From assembly GCA_041748315.1 (NCBI GenBank), contig JBGTDM010000087.1:1-64000 (forward strand): 64,000 nucleotides of DNA, in the 5' to 3' direction. The notes beneath the pieces are model-generated. The model did not search any database. It was not told the origin of the DNA and saw only the letters and a list, made by a program, of their open reading frames with translations. How positions within the stretch are numbered: the first letter of the stretch is position 1; every line of letters starts with the position of its first letter. A program made the translations under genes and the position numbers. Origin of the DNA: CALMEE01 sp041748315 (GTDB lineage Bacteria > Planctomycetota > Planctomycetia > Pirellulales > Pirellulaceae). Below are positions 9,555-19,119 of the stretch, one piece after another.

Positions 9555-10586
9555 CTATTCAGGATTTGGCTTACCTGGGTGGTTGTCTTCAATCCGTCGT
9601 TTAATTCCATCAACATCCAAACTGTTGGGTTCATCGTAATCCTGGTGCTCCTTCAATTCGTCAAGCCCCAGTTTGAGAGGCGCAACTCCCGATTCTGGAA
9701 CCGCTCCACCCGCTGACCAGATGATGGCATTTGCCACAATCTTTTGAAAATTTTTATTCCCCCAGTTCCAATGGAAATGACCTCCGGTAAAGCCAAAACC
9801 TCGACCGCCATCGTCGCGCTGCATCGCCCAAGCCACGTGCTGAGGCTCGCCAGCCTTGCTTCTAACATAAGGGTTGCCGCTATGCGGTCCATCGGGGCGG
9901 CTTAAGGTGTCTTTGGGCGGAATAGCGGTCAGAATGGGTGTTATTCCGTCCATGTTGTCTCGAAAACGCATATGGTAATACCACTCGTCATTGATTGCGA
10001 AGGGTTGCACGCCATTTCCGATTGGGTGTTCGGGGATTTCTGTAAATTTCGCGGTCCAGTGCGGAGTCACCGACCAATCGGTTTCAAAATAGCCGCCAAT
10101 CCAGTTTAGAAAAAAATCGCCTGATTCACCTTTGGGAACTTCGACAGCATAGTGAATGCACACGATCCCGATCTGTTTCTCGACCAGCGCCTGAACAGTT
10201 TCTAAATTTCGGTTGACTGGATGTCCATTTCCACCGTCGCTATACATGACGATTGCATCAAAACGACTCAAGTCTTCCTCCGGCCATTGATGTTTAAAGA
10301 CCGTGCAATCGATTCCGGGAAATGCACTTTGTAATGTCTTTGCCAAAAGCATGCAGCCGGCATAATGTTCGTGCGAGCCGTAGCCGTGGCTGGGGCGTCC
10401 TGCTAAAAATGCGATCCTCAATTGCTTTGGATCCTTGGCGGAGAATGACTCATCCTGGGAAATCAGGTGATTGGAATATCCCGAAAACCACAACGCGCCA
10501 ATGACCATGCACGCTGATTTAACGAAAAGGGACGAACGGAGACGACGAAAATGTTGGTGCTTCTTCAAGCGTTGATTTGAATTCAT
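9555..10586 (-). CDS. Exported ThuA-like (trehalose-utilisation domain) protein
   Basis: 343 residues. A basic N-terminus and a hydrophobic stretch (about 25-45) suggest a signal peptide. The body is a ThuA fold, related to class I glutamine amidotransferases: LRIAFLAGRPSHGYGSHEH, then FDAIVMYSDGGNGHPV, IGIVCIHYAVEVP, and the C-terminal HVAWAMQRDDGGRGFGFTGG with HFHWNWGN. ThuA-like proteins in planctomycetes are numerous, exported, and often linked to carbohydrate oxidation, but the reaction is not established. I prefer the ATG at 10586, preceded by GGAA, over the TTG at 10598. No partner dehydrogenase is adjacent; the divergent neighbour is UDP-glucuronate decarboxylase. The final C-terminal helix extension is of unknown role. 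Confidence 0.8.
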   Translation of the reverse strand: MNSNQRLKKHQHFRRLRSSLFVKSACMVIGALWFSGYSNHLISQDESFSAKDPKQLRIAFLAGRPSHGYGSHEHYAGCMLLAKTLQSAFPGIDCTVFKHQWPEEDLSRFDAIVMYSDGGNGHPVNRNLETVQALVEKQIGIVCIHYAVEVPKGESGDFFLNWIGGYFETDWSVTPHWTAKFTEIPEHPIGNGVQPFAINDEWYYHMRFRDNMDGITPILTAIPPKDTLSRPDGPHSGNPYVRSKAGEPQHVAWAMQRDDGGRGFGFTGGHFHWNWGNKNFQKIVANAIIWSAGGAVPESGVAPLKLGLDELKEHQDYDEPNSLDVDGIKRRIEDNHPGKPNPE

Positions 10587-10822
10587 CTTGATTTCCAATT
10601 AATTTACTGATGGTAACATTGAGGATTTTCCGAAACGCAAGTTTGCCAGGTTTATCAGTTGATCAATGTTAATTGATGTGGCGAACCTAGCTGATGATGC
10701 CGAACCTGATTATATTGTTTATTTACTCTACAGGCTAACGCCGACAAAATTGTCCTTTTCCAAAAGCCAATTCACCGTGCCCATTCGACAAGCTTAAGTA
10801 ATTCCCGGGGACCTTTCAAACA

Positions 10823-11797
10823 ATGTCAAACATCAAACGAATACTCGTCACCGGTGGAGCAGGGTTTTTAGGTTCGCATCTATGCGAACGGCTGGTCGAT
10901 CAAGGGCACGATGTCATTTGCCTCGACAATTTTTTTACCAGCCAAAAAAGCAATGTAACTCACTTGCTCGATCACACAAATTTTGAACTCATTCGGCATG
11001 ATGTCATCCATCCCGTCTGGTTGGAAGTGGACCAGATTTACAACCTGGCTTGCCCGGCTGCCCCTGGACACTATCAGTATAATCCGATCAAGACGATGAA
11101 GACTAGTGTGACGGGGGCCATCAATCTATTGGGAATGGCAAAACGCTGCCATGCACGAATCATGCAGGCATCGACCAGTGAAGTCTATGGTGATCCCGAA
11201 GAGCATCCGCAACGCGAATCGTATCGAGGCAATGTCAATCCGATCGGACCTCGAGCTTGTTACGATGAAGGTAAACGGGCGGCAGAAACCTTGTTTATGG
11301 ACTACCATCGTATGAATCGTACGGACATCCGCATCGCTCGGATCTTCAACACTTATGGGCCGCGCATGCATCCGTTTGACGGGCGAGTTGTCTCGAACTT
11401 CATACGTCAAGCTCTCGCCGATGAAGAGATCACGATTTTTGGCGATGGCTCACAAACTCGATCATTTTGTTATCGAGACGATTTGGTCGAGGGCTTTATC
11501 CGTTTGATGAACTCGGACGAATCGCTCCATTTCCCGATTAACCTGGGTAACCCCGGTGAATACACCATCAAACAACTCGCCGAACTAACCGTCGAACTCG
11601 TTGGATCATCCTCAAAACTGGTGTACAAAGACCTTCCGGCAGACGATCCGACTCGACGCCAACCCGACATAACATTGGCCAAAAAGCATTTGAATTGGGA
11701 ACCAAACGTGCCGCTGCTTGAAGGGTTGCAGAAGACGATCGATTGGTTCAAAACGATTGATCCAGAGCATTACCGCCCCCCGACCCCGAATTTTTGA
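10823..11797 (+). CDS. UDP-glucuronate decarboxylase (UDP-xylose synthase), extended SDR family
   Basis: 324 residues. It converts UDP-glucuronate to UDP-xylose using bound NAD, supplying xylose for surface polysaccharides. The N-terminal Rossmann motif is GGAGFLGS (residues about 11-18). The catalytic pair is YDEGK (about residue 149), with a Ser/Thr-rich active-site strand (QASTSEVYGDPEEHPQ) before it. TYGPRMHPFDGRVVSNFI and GDGSQTRSFCYRDDLV are typical of UXS enzymes rather than GalE or RfbB. Length matches the bacterial family. GGGGA lies upstream of ATG 10823. The gene is divergent from the ThuA gene, and the next gene converges on it from the other strand, so it is probably transcribed alone. 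Confidence 0.9.
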   Translation: MSNIKRILVTGGAGFLGSHLCERLVDQGHDVICLDNFFTSQKSNVTHLLDHTNFELIRHDVIHPVWLEVDQIYNLACPAAPGHYQYNPIKTMKTSVTGAINLLGMAKRCHARIMQASTSEVYGDPEEHPQRESYRGNVNPIGPRACYDEGKRAAETLFMDYHRMNRTDIRIARIFNTYGPRMHPFDGRVVSNFIRQALADEEITIFGDGSQTRSFCYRDDLVEGFIRLMNSDESLHFPINLGNPGEYTIKQLAELTVELVGSSSKLVYKDLPADDPTRRQPDITLAKKHLNWEPNVPLLEGLQKTIDWFKTIDPEHYRPPTPNF

Positions 11798-11906
11798 GGA
11801 GATCAATCCTTGGACGTGGCCTTGGTAATCGTTGTGACCATTCGATGCGTGCCAGCGGGGCTCTCGTTCGAGTTTGATCGTCACTGACCTGCGCAGGTCC
11901 AAAACG

Positions 11907-12704
11907 TTAATCGGTTTCTGCAAGTTCACCAGGCTCGATCTCGACAACTTTGCCCTCCTCGAGTCGGACAATTCGATCGGCACGACAAGCAACTGATTCG
12001 TCATGCGTGACGATGACCACGGTGATCCCTTCTTCACGATTCAATCGAATCAACGTCTTCATCACTTCGTCACCATTTTTGCGATCGAGATTACCCGTTG
12101 GCTCGTCGGCTAACAGCAACATCGGACAACTGATAAGAGCGCGTGCAATTGCCGTCCGTTGCATTTCGCCTCCAGAAAGCTGATTGGGGCGATGCTGAAT
12201 GCGATGGGACAATCCGACCAGTTCCAGTATCTCCTTGGCTCGTGCGATAAATTTGGATCGTTTTCTGAAATACCCGAAAACACCTTGTTCGATCATACGA
12301 GGCACCAGGACGTTTTCCAATGTCGTCAATTCTGGAAGCAGATGGTAAAACTGGAAAATCATCCCTATTTTCTGGTTTCTCAATTTATCGCGTTCTCTTC
12401 GCGGTGCGTTATCAATGCGCTTATCTCGAAACCAAATCTCGCCTCGATCGGGCTCGTCCAGAGTACCCAGCAGATGCAATAAAGTGCTTTTCCCCGAACC
12501 GCTTTGCCCAACAATTGAGATTATCTTTTTCTCCGGCAATGAGAGATCGACACCGCGCAACACCGGAATTTCGATCTTTCCTTTATAGAAACTTTTGTGC
12601 AAATCAACCGTGGTGAGAATCGACGGATGGTTGACACGAAGTGGATGTCTGCGAATATCAGACTCTCGCGAAGTATTCATGATCCGGACGTGCGCCTCGT
12701 TCAT
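11907..12704 (-). CDS. LolD-type ABC transporter ATP-binding protein
   Basis: 265 residues. Walker A is GQSGSGKST, the signature is LSGGEMQRTA, and Walker B is LLLADEPTGNLD followed by the H-loop VIVTHD. The family (LolD/MacB/FtsE) powers membrane proteins that extract lipoproteins or exert force on periplasmic partners. It lies 57 bases downstream of the permease gene on the same strand, so the two should work together. Start options are ATG 12704 (GGAA upstream) or ATG 12680; the frame continues to a TTG at 12716. The N-terminal 35 residues before the ABC fold are longer than usual. Confidence 0.88.
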   Translation of the reverse strand: MNEAHVRIMNTSRESDIRRHPLRVNHPSILTTVDLHKSFYKGKIEIPVLRGVDLSLPEKKIISIVGQSGSGKSTLLHLLGTLDEPDRGEIWFRDKRIDNAPRRERDKLRNQKIGMIFQFYHLLPELTTLENVLVPRMIEQGVFGYFRKRSKFIARAKEILELVGLSHRIQHRPNQLSGGEMQRTAIARALISCPMLLLADEPTGNLDRKNGDEVMKTLIRLNREEGITVVIVTHDESVACRADRIVRLEEGKVVEIEPGELAETD

Positions 12705-12761
12705 GTAGTATTCCAATCTTTTAACATTTTGAAAATGATAACGCGATGACTTACAACGGGA

Positions 12762-14372
12762 TTACTCGTACCGCAGAGCTTTGACGGGGTGCATCCGCGC
12801 CGCTCGTAATGCGGGCAGCACGCTCGCCAACACGGCGATTAACATCGCCCCAATTGCAACTCCGACGACCATCCATGGGTTCACAATCGTCGGGATACTG
12901 TCAAAGTAATAGATGGTCGGATCAAAGATTTCCCGGCCTGACAAATAGCCAAGGAGGGTGGCAATGTCGTTAATGTAAAGTACAAACAGGAGTCCCAATA
13001 CGATTCCAACGCCGGTTCCTACCGTACCCAAGGAAAGGCCATAGGTAAGAAATATTGACATCACTCCACCACTGGGAGCACCGAGTGATTTAAGGATTCC
13101 AATATCTTTGGTCTTCTCGACGACGATCATGTAAAACGTTGCCAAAATTCCAAAGCCTGCGACGGCGATGATCAGGAACAATAAAATGTTGAGAATCGTT
13201 AACTCCAAATTGACAGCGCTCAACAATGGACGTTGCGTATCCTGCCAAGTCTGAATGACATAACCGGTTTCGAAGGGTGGAAACCTGGCTTGCAATTTGT
13301 CGCGTGCAACATCCAGTTTTGTACCCGGTTTCAACTTGATCTGAATCGCAGAAACGCTCGTCATTCCAGTTTCCGGTTGAATCATGCCACGAAGCCTCTG
13401 CATTTTAGACAACGGCATGAACGCAAACGTGCTGTCGTATTCGTGCATTTTCGAACTATAAAAATCCACCACCGTGCAATTTTCACGAACGGCATTGGGG
13501 TTAGCGCCGGCCGTTGGCAATGTGATGTAAACATCGTCCCCCGGTCGAATCATAAACGATTCCATATTTTCACCCGTTTCAGGGTCTTTGTACTTTCGGC
13601 TGGAAATTGCGATTCCCAAGACGATTCCGGTATGCTGATCGCGCCGCGCGTCGAAGATTTGATCGATGGTCGGACCAGGCAAATGTCGATCAAAGGCATC
13701 TCGCATGGGGGGTGCGCCTGCCGTTGAGGCATTGATTTCGTCAAACTCGTCAATGGTTTTGATCACTTGGGGCAACTTGGGAAGCTCGATCACGCCCGTC
13801 AAATCTTGAGGCACTGGAGCGGATTGCCGATTCATTTGCACCAACCTCTCGTACTGCAGATTGGCCTCTTCGTTCCACGCTGCAATCATCCTGCGATGTT
13901 CCCAGCCGCACACGCCCAACGACTCATCATAGCCATCCGCTTGCAGCTCAAAACTGAGCTTTTTTCGATGATTTGTATTCATCAAGAAGGGGTGAAAATC
14001 GGTGACTTGTCCAAACGATTGATCGTCGATGCCAATGAGCAAGATCTGCTGTGTCATTGGGAAACCATTCACCTCGAAGTGCATCAAGGCTGGAACTCGC
14101 ACCACCGCCGTCAATTGCTCAAGATCGTCACCTAGAACTTGCTTGATCTCGTGGATGTGATACTCCGGATGATAGATGACTCCCAACCCAGGAGCTGCGA
14201 TTTCTACATCGGACAGGATACCATGCAGTCGTGCATGCATTTCGGTGATGAAGCCAGCCATCACACTATTCACGACAATCAACGTCGCTACACCCAAAGT
14301 CACGCTGACCACCGAGGCCAATGCAATAAATCGGGTCCGTAGGTACCGCCAGGAAAGCAGTAGTTTATACAT
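12762..14372 (-). CDS. LolC/LolE-type ABC transporter permease with enlarged periplasmic domain
   Basis: 536 residues. The layout is one N-terminal membrane helix (about 15-40, IALASVVSVTLGVATLIVV), a long periplasmic domain, and three C-terminal helices in an FtsX domain (about 395-530, ILLFLIIAVAGFGILATFYM, VGTGVGIVLGLLFVLYI). The fold is that of LolC/LolE, which release lipoproteins from the inner membrane to LolA. The periplasmic part is more than 100 residues longer than in E. coli LolC, with an insertion around residues 100-270. ATG 14372 is used; a TTG at 14375 is in frame. lysS sits 64 bases upstream and the ATPase 57 bases downstream. I saw no lolA in the window. Confidence 0.85.
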   Translation of the reverse strand: MYKLLLSWRYLRTRFIALASVVSVTLGVATLIVVNSVMAGFITEMHARLHGILSDVEIAAPGLGVIYHPEYHIHEIKQVLGDDLEQLTAVVRVPALMHFEVNGFPMTQQILLIGIDDQSFGQVTDFHPFLMNTNHRKKLSFELQADGYDESLGVCGWEHRRMIAAWNEEANLQYERLVQMNRQSAPVPQDLTGVIELPKLPQVIKTIDEFDEINASTAGAPPMRDAFDRHLPGPTIDQIFDARRDQHTGIVLGIAISSRKYKDPETGENMESFMIRPGDDVYITLPTAGANPNAVRENCTVVDFYSSKMHEYDSTFAFMPLSKMQRLRGMIQPETGMTSVSAIQIKLKPGTKLDVARDKLQARFPPFETGYVIQTWQDTQRPLLSAVNLELTILNILLFLIIAVAGFGILATFYMIVVEKTKDIGILKSLGAPSGGVMSIFLTYGLSLGTVGTGVGIVLGLLFVLYINDIATLLGYLSGREIFDPTIYYFDSIPTIVNPWMVVGVAIGAMLIAVLASVLPALRAARMHPVKALRYE

Positions 14373-14436
14373 CAATCATCCTTGATTTTCTGTGGAAAAG
14401 GGGAGGTCGGCCCGTCGCTCTGACGGCCCGCCAAGT

Positions 14437-16020
14437 TTAACTCTTTGTCGATTCTGATCGCATCAGCGGAAATAAAATCACATCGCGAATCGATTGCGAA
14501 TCCGTCAACAACATCACCAACCGATCAATGCCGATTCCCAATCCTCCTGCGGGCGGCATTCCATTTCGCAACGCTCGAACAAAATCGAGATCCATTCTGG
14601 CCATCGAGTCTTCCGTTGAAAGCCCAGCCAATTGGGTTTCGAACAGTCGCTGTTGCAAATCGGGATCGTTCAGTTCCGTATATGCGTTAGCTAATTCGAC
14701 ACCGCATACGAACAATTCAAACCGCTCGGCAATCGTCGGGTCATTCGCCTTTCGCTTGGTCAACGGGCAAATACTCGCGGGATAGTCGATGACAAACAGG
14801 GGACCGAGCAACGCATCTTCGACTTTGGCTTCGAAAATCTCGTTTTTGATCACGTCAGCATGCTTGGCATCAACCTCCAATCCAATTGACTTGGCATAAT
14901 CTTTTACTGCGCCTTCGTCTAATGGGTCAACGCCGGTATGCTCGGCTAGCAAATCATTGTATGGACGTCTTTCAAACGGAGGCGATAAATCAAGCTTCTG
15001 TTCACCCCACGTTACCAGCGTTCCCAATCCGATGGCTTTGCTAGCGTTGGCGATCACGGCCTCGGTCAAGTCCATCATCGATTCATAATTTCCATAGGCC
15101 TGATAGACCTCCAGCATCGTGAATTCCGGATTGTGTCGCGGACTGATACCCTCATTTCGGTAAACGCGTCCAAGTTCGTAGACTCGCTCAAGTCCACCGA
15201 CCATCAGTCGCTTTAAATGTAACTCCAAAGCAATTCGCATGAACAGGTCCATGCCCAAGGCATTATGAAATGTCTCAAAAGGCCTCGCGGCGGCGCCCCC
15301 GGCAATGGTATGAAGCGTGGGGCCTTCGATTTCCACAAATTGATGCTGGTCTAATGTGTTACGGATCGACTGCACGATCTTGGTGCGATTCAAAAACCGT
15401 TCGCGTGATTCCGAATTGTAAGCCAGATCGATATAACGAAGGCGTTGCCGAAGTTCAGGGTCGACGAGCCCGACATGCTTTGCTGGAGGGGGTTCGATGG
15501 TCTTGGTTAAGAAATGAATCTTCTCGGCAAAGATCGACAGTTCACCTCGCATCGTCATCTTCAATTCACCATCGACGCCGATCAGATCACCGAGATCGAG
15601 ATTTTGGACCAGTTGCCAGTTCTCTTCACCAACCTGGTTCTTTCCAATAAAAAGCTGGATCGTGCCAGTCCAATCCTGTAAATCGATGAATTGAAGCTTC
15701 CCAGTATCGCGATGTAGGACAATGCGTCCGGCCGCGCGAACTTGCGGACCGACTAACTCGCCACCCCCATGTTCTTGCTTCCAAGCTCGTAAATCGAAAC
15801 CGTCATAAAACTGAGGACCGTCAATCAACTGGCCATCGGTGGTTTGGAACTTGATCTCATCTTCCCGAGCCCGGATATCGCTAATCCAACTGCGGTTGTC
15901 AAACCGCCCACCCCACGGGTCGATGCCTAACGCAACGATATTTTTAAGTTTAGCGCGGCGCGCGGCAATCACCGCATTGATATCCTCAGGCTCCTCGGCC
16001 TCACTTCTAGTTTCACTCAT
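14437..16020 (-). CDS. lysS: Lysine--tRNA ligase, class II
   Basis: 527 residues from ATG 16020. It charges tRNA-Lys in the cytoplasm. The N-terminal OB-fold anticodon-binding domain (RAAGRIVLHRDTGKLQFIDL) precedes the class II core. Motif 2 is VYRNEGISPRHNPEFTMLE and motif 3 is GLGIGIDRLVMLL. Residues match bacterial LysS, not class I or the EpmA paralogue, which lacks the OB-fold. The frame is open upstream to 16152 with other Mets (16035), but those add residues unlike the family. No clear Shine-Dalgarno is visible. It appears to be the promoter-proximal gene of an operon with the LolC/E and LolD genes. Confidence 0.93.
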   Translation of the reverse strand: MSETRSEAEEPEDINAVIAARRAKLKNIVALGIDPWGGRFDNRSWISDIRAREDEIKFQTTDGQLIDGPQFYDGFDLRAWKQEHGGGELVGPQVRAAGRIVLHRDTGKLQFIDLQDWTGTIQLFIGKNQVGEENWQLVQNLDLGDLIGVDGELKMTMRGELSIFAEKIHFLTKTIEPPPAKHVGLVDPELRQRLRYIDLAYNSESRERFLNRTKIVQSIRNTLDQHQFVEIEGPTLHTIAGGAAARPFETFHNALGMDLFMRIALELHLKRLMVGGLERVYELGRVYRNEGISPRHNPEFTMLEVYQAYGNYESMMDLTEAVIANASKAIGLGTLVTWGEQKLDLSPPFERRPYNDLLAEHTGVDPLDEGAVKDYAKSIGLEVDAKHADVIKNEIFEAKVEDALLGPLFVIDYPASICPLTKRKANDPTIAERFELFVCGVELANAYTELNDPDLQQRLFETQLAGLSTEDSMARMDLDFVRALRNGMPPAGGLGIGIDRLVMLLTDSQSIRDVILFPLMRSESTKS

Positions 16021-16606
16021 GCGATTCGTTGTCATTAAAAAGGGCTTGGATATTGCTGAAACAAGCGGGCTCCGCACTTGTTCTCGTCGGCATTGGTACT
16101 GGACTTCACAAACGTTGGGTTTCGGATAATTATCTTGAAAGATCTGTATCAACCTCCGCGAGCCAACGCCGGAATCCGATCTATTCTAGCTTGTTTCTGC
16201 CATCTTGCACGCGGGCATCGATTATCGTCCAGCGATAGGTGAAGTCTTTTCAAATCGTTTTTTGGGGTACCGTCGTTCTCAAATGCAGCGCTCTCGGCTG
16301 GCTGTTCTCAGCCTCAGGTGCCTCAGTGCTTCGCTCCATTCTTAGTGCGGGCCAGGCCCGGGGACTCAATATGTGAACACCTTGCGCCCGGATTACCGTC
16401 TGAGTGCAGAAAAAGTGATCGATGTCGCTGATCCAACAATGTTGGCGGAGGCTACATGAGGCCGCGATGGAGGTCCTGGACGGGTGATGTGCCAACCTGT
16501 GCCGCACATGGTGGCAAGTCACTCAGAAAAATCGAAGTGAACGCACGTTTAATCGCAGCCCAACCTGCCATTGCGCTTGAGCAGCACAAGCGGCGGGAGG
16601 AATACT
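16021..16606. other. Intergenic region of about 590 bases
   Basis: It separates lysS (start) from the SDR gene (stop), both on the minus strand, so it holds the lysS promoter. Short ORFs on both strands have no recognisable product. A stretch near 16270-16365 is rich in short inverted GGCTG/CAGCC words but forms no clean hairpin with a T-run. I saw no tRNA, terminator or repeat shared with the rest of the window. Confidence 0.4.
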
Positions 16607-17437
16607 TCAATTCGTGAACCTGGCGACGATTCGATTCGCCAAGGTCGGGAACAATCGATCCAGCCAAACTAGTCCCCAGCCCGACCATGAAAGGATGATT
16701 TCATTCCGGCCGTTTTTCATCGCTGCGATGGTCTTGCGGGCGACGTGGGTGGGCGACTGGGCCTGCGAGAGCTTCCAAGGCTTGCCTGTCGAATTCTCCA
16801 ACACCGAGTCAAAAAATTCACTGTCGGTTGTACTCGGGCTGACCAATAATACATCGATCCCGGACTCGACCAACTCCGCTCGCAATGCATCGGAGAATCC
16901 GTGCAACGCGAATTTGCTGGCGCAGTATTCACTTTTGAGTGGCACCGCGCGATGGCCAAGCACGCTGCTGACATTGACAATCAACGGTCGGTTCTCTGCA
17001 TGCATGTAAGGGATCGCCATTCGAGTCAACTCGGCCGGAGCAAAAAAGTTGACTTCCATCACTTTTCGAAGTCTTTCCGCCTGTGCGTGGACGTATGCGC
17101 CGATCGCACCGACACCCGCATTGTTGATCAACACATCGATGCCTCCCCAAGCGTGAACGGCCGTCTCGATCACTTTTAAGCGACAAGCGGGATCACAGAT
17201 ATCGCCAGGTACAACCAGGTATTGGTTGGCATTTTCCTCGTCGCTGCTCGTCGCTGATTGCACGTTGGATGAATTGTCCCGTAGGGCATTGGCTAAATCT
17301 TGAAGTCGATCCTCACGACGCGCGGTCAATAGGAGCCGACTCGTGACATTGGCAAGTTGATTGGCCAATTCAAATCCGATACCTGATGAGGCACCGGTGA
17401 TGATGATGCGTTTGTTATCCAAATCACGGCGGGCCAT
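16607..17437 (-). CDS. Short-chain dehydrogenase/reductase
   Basis: 276 residues. A classical SDR, an NAD(P)-dependent oxidoreductase. The cofactor motif is TGASSGIG (about residues 14-21), the structural motif is NNAG (about residue 104), and the catalytic Ser...YCASK lies around residues 155-175, followed by SPSTTDSEF. The substrate cannot be read from sequence. Its ATG shares one base with the hflX stop (TGATG at 17435-17439), so the two are translationally coupled. The C-terminal 30 residues (IILSWSGWGLVWLDRLFPTL) are hydrophobic and aromatic, resembling SDRs that associate with membranes and act on lipid-like substrates. That last point is inference. Confidence 0.88.
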   Translation of the reverse strand: MARRDLDNKRIIITGASSGIGFELANQLANVTSRLLLTARREDRLQDLANALRDNSSNVQSATSSDEENANQYLVVPGDICDPACRLKVIETAVHAWGGIDVLINNAGVGAIGAYVHAQAERLRKVMEVNFFAPAELTRMAIPYMHAENRPLIVNVSSVLGHRAVPLKSEYCASKFALHGFSDALRAELVESGIDVLLVSPSTTDSEFFDSVLENSTGKPWKLSQAQSPTHVARKTIAAMKNGRNEIILSWSGWGLVWLDRLFPTLANRIVARFTN

Positions 17438-18813
17438 CAGGCGACATCATCCATCGCTTGGTGAATAGAAGCCGGTTTTATATCGGGCGCAAGACGCGAA
17501 CGCTGCTCATCAGATGTCGCAGGTGATTCATCCTGATCCCGGTCATGAACCACGATTTCCTCAGCGAGGATTCGCCCCAAGTATTTCTGAGGAATTCGAC
17601 AATGCACAATCGCTCGATCAGCTTCGTAACGAGTCGACAGGACTTCACCATGTTCCGCCAAGTAAGCCATCAGGCGACCATTGCCAACATCCGTCACAAT
17701 GTCCACATTGCGGAATGCCCTGCTGAGCGCATCGCTTACGGCCACCGCCAATCGCTCCATTCCGAGCCCGGTTTTGGCACTAACCTTAATCGCGTGTGGA
17801 TAGCGACTTTGTAACCGTTCAAGGTGCTTTTGCGCGTCTGGGTGATCGACTTTGTTGAGAATTAACAGGGTGTCCTTTTCATCGATCTCGAGTTCGCGTA
17901 AAACGCCGTACACGGCGCCGATCTGTTCAATCACCGCTTCGTTACTGGCGTCGGCAACATGCAACAACAAGTCTGCTTTGCGTGTCTCTTCCAAGGTGGC
18001 TCGAAAACTGGCGATTAAATTATGCGGAAGATCTCGAATAAAACCGACGGTATCACTAAGTAGAACCGGTCCCCAACTCGGCAACTGCCAGCGTCGAGTT
18101 CGGGTGTCGAGCGTCGCAAAGAGCTTGTCTTCGGCCAACACGTCGGCGTTGGTCAGCAGATTCATCAATGTGCTCTTGCCTGCGTTGGTATAGCCAACGA
18201 TCGAAACGGTCATAAAACCGCGGCGGGATGATACGGTTCGCTGCTTTCGCAATTCAACCTGTTTGAGCTCTTGCTTTAGGTCGCTGATTCGCTTCTCGAC
18301 GAGTCGGCGGTCGGTTTCCAATTGTTTTTCACCAGGACCGCGCATCCCAACCCCCATTTTAATACGGGACAAGTGGGTCCACATTCGCTTGAGCCGGGGG
18401 AGCGAGTATTCAAGTTGTGCCAACTCGACGGCGAGTCGCGCCTCGTAGGTTTTCGCATGCGTGGCAAAAATGTCCAGAATCAACTCGGTCCGATCGAGTA
18501 CTTTGACCTTCAACTCCTTTTCCAGATTTCGCCGTTGACCGGGTGACAGGTCGTTATCAAATAAGACGACATCGGCAGCGTGAAATTCAACCAGTCGAGC
18601 AAGTTCTTCGACCTTCCCCTTACCGAGATAAGTCGTGGTGTCCGGCTTCTCACGTCGTTGCGTCATCGAACCCAACACCAGAGCTCCCGACGTCTCAGCC
18701 AAGCCCGTGATCTCAGCCAACGGGTCGAATTCAAGCGGATGGTCGGGAAGAATGACTCGCACGACGATGGCGATTTCATTCTGGATCGAGTGCGGTTTTG
18801 CGCGATCGTACAC
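17437..18813 (-). CDS. hflX: GTPase HflX
   Basis: 458 residues. HflX binds the 50S ribosomal subunit and splits stalled or hibernating ribosomes. The N-terminal HflX domain contains LGKGKVEELA and LFDNDLSPGQRRNLEKEL, followed by the linker GMRGPGEKQLETDRRLVEKR. The G domain has G1 GYTNAGKST, G3 DTVGFIRDLP and G4 NKVD. A C-terminal extension of about 90 residues follows. GTG start at 18813; the nearest AAAGGAG lies 13 bases upstream, rather far, so a later start is possible. The gene overlaps the SDR gene by one base. Its promoter should be in 18814-18970. Confidence 0.93.
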   Translation of the reverse strand: MYDRAKPHSIQNEIAIVVRVILPDHPLEFDPLAEITGLAETSGALVLGSMTQRREKPDTTTYLGKGKVEELARLVEFHAADVVLFDNDLSPGQRRNLEKELKVKVLDRTELILDIFATHAKTYEARLAVELAQLEYSLPRLKRMWTHLSRIKMGVGMRGPGEKQLETDRRLVEKRISDLKQELKQVELRKQRTVSSRRGFMTVSIVGYTNAGKSTLMNLLTNADVLAEDKLFATLDTRTRRWQLPSWGPVLLSDTVGFIRDLPHNLIASFRATLEETRKADLLLHVADASNEAVIEQIGAVYGVLRELEIDEKDTLLILNKVDHPDAQKHLERLQSRYPHAIKVSAKTGLGMERLAVAVSDALSRAFRNVDIVTDVGNGRLMAYLAEHGEVLSTRYEADRAIVHCRIPQKYLGRILAEEIVVHDRDQDESPATSDEQRSRLAPDIKPASIHQAMDDVA

Positions 18814-18976
18814 AGGTAAGGTGTCGCTCCTTTGTGGTTTAGTTCAAGTTACGAGAGTTGGGGGGTTCAGAACAAGATGCATTCAGAGGCAAGCTCAATT
18901 GCATCAACCGGAACCCGCATCGAATCAATGACAGTCGTTTACAATACGCTGTTCACCTAAATCTTAGCACATCGAT

Positions 18977-19008
18977 CAAAAAAGTGAAATTTGGCGACAT
19001 TTCACTTG
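18977..19008 (-). terminator. Intrinsic terminator after the YdjY lipoprotein gene
   Basis: Read on the minus strand, a perfect stem AAGTGAAAT / ATTTCACTT with an eight-base loop is followed immediately by a run of T. It lies about 110 bases beyond the stop of the gene ending at 19120, and separates that gene from hflX. The surrounding gap 18814-19119 shows nothing else recognisable. Confidence 0.8.
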
Positions 19009-19119
19009 GAAAAAATAGTAAAACCCTGCTGCTTTTCACCCGCTCGCTCGGATTTTTGCGACAATTGAGTCAAGCGACGATAACGCTGGTCCCGGTTCGT
19101 AAACAGACTGTTGGAAATG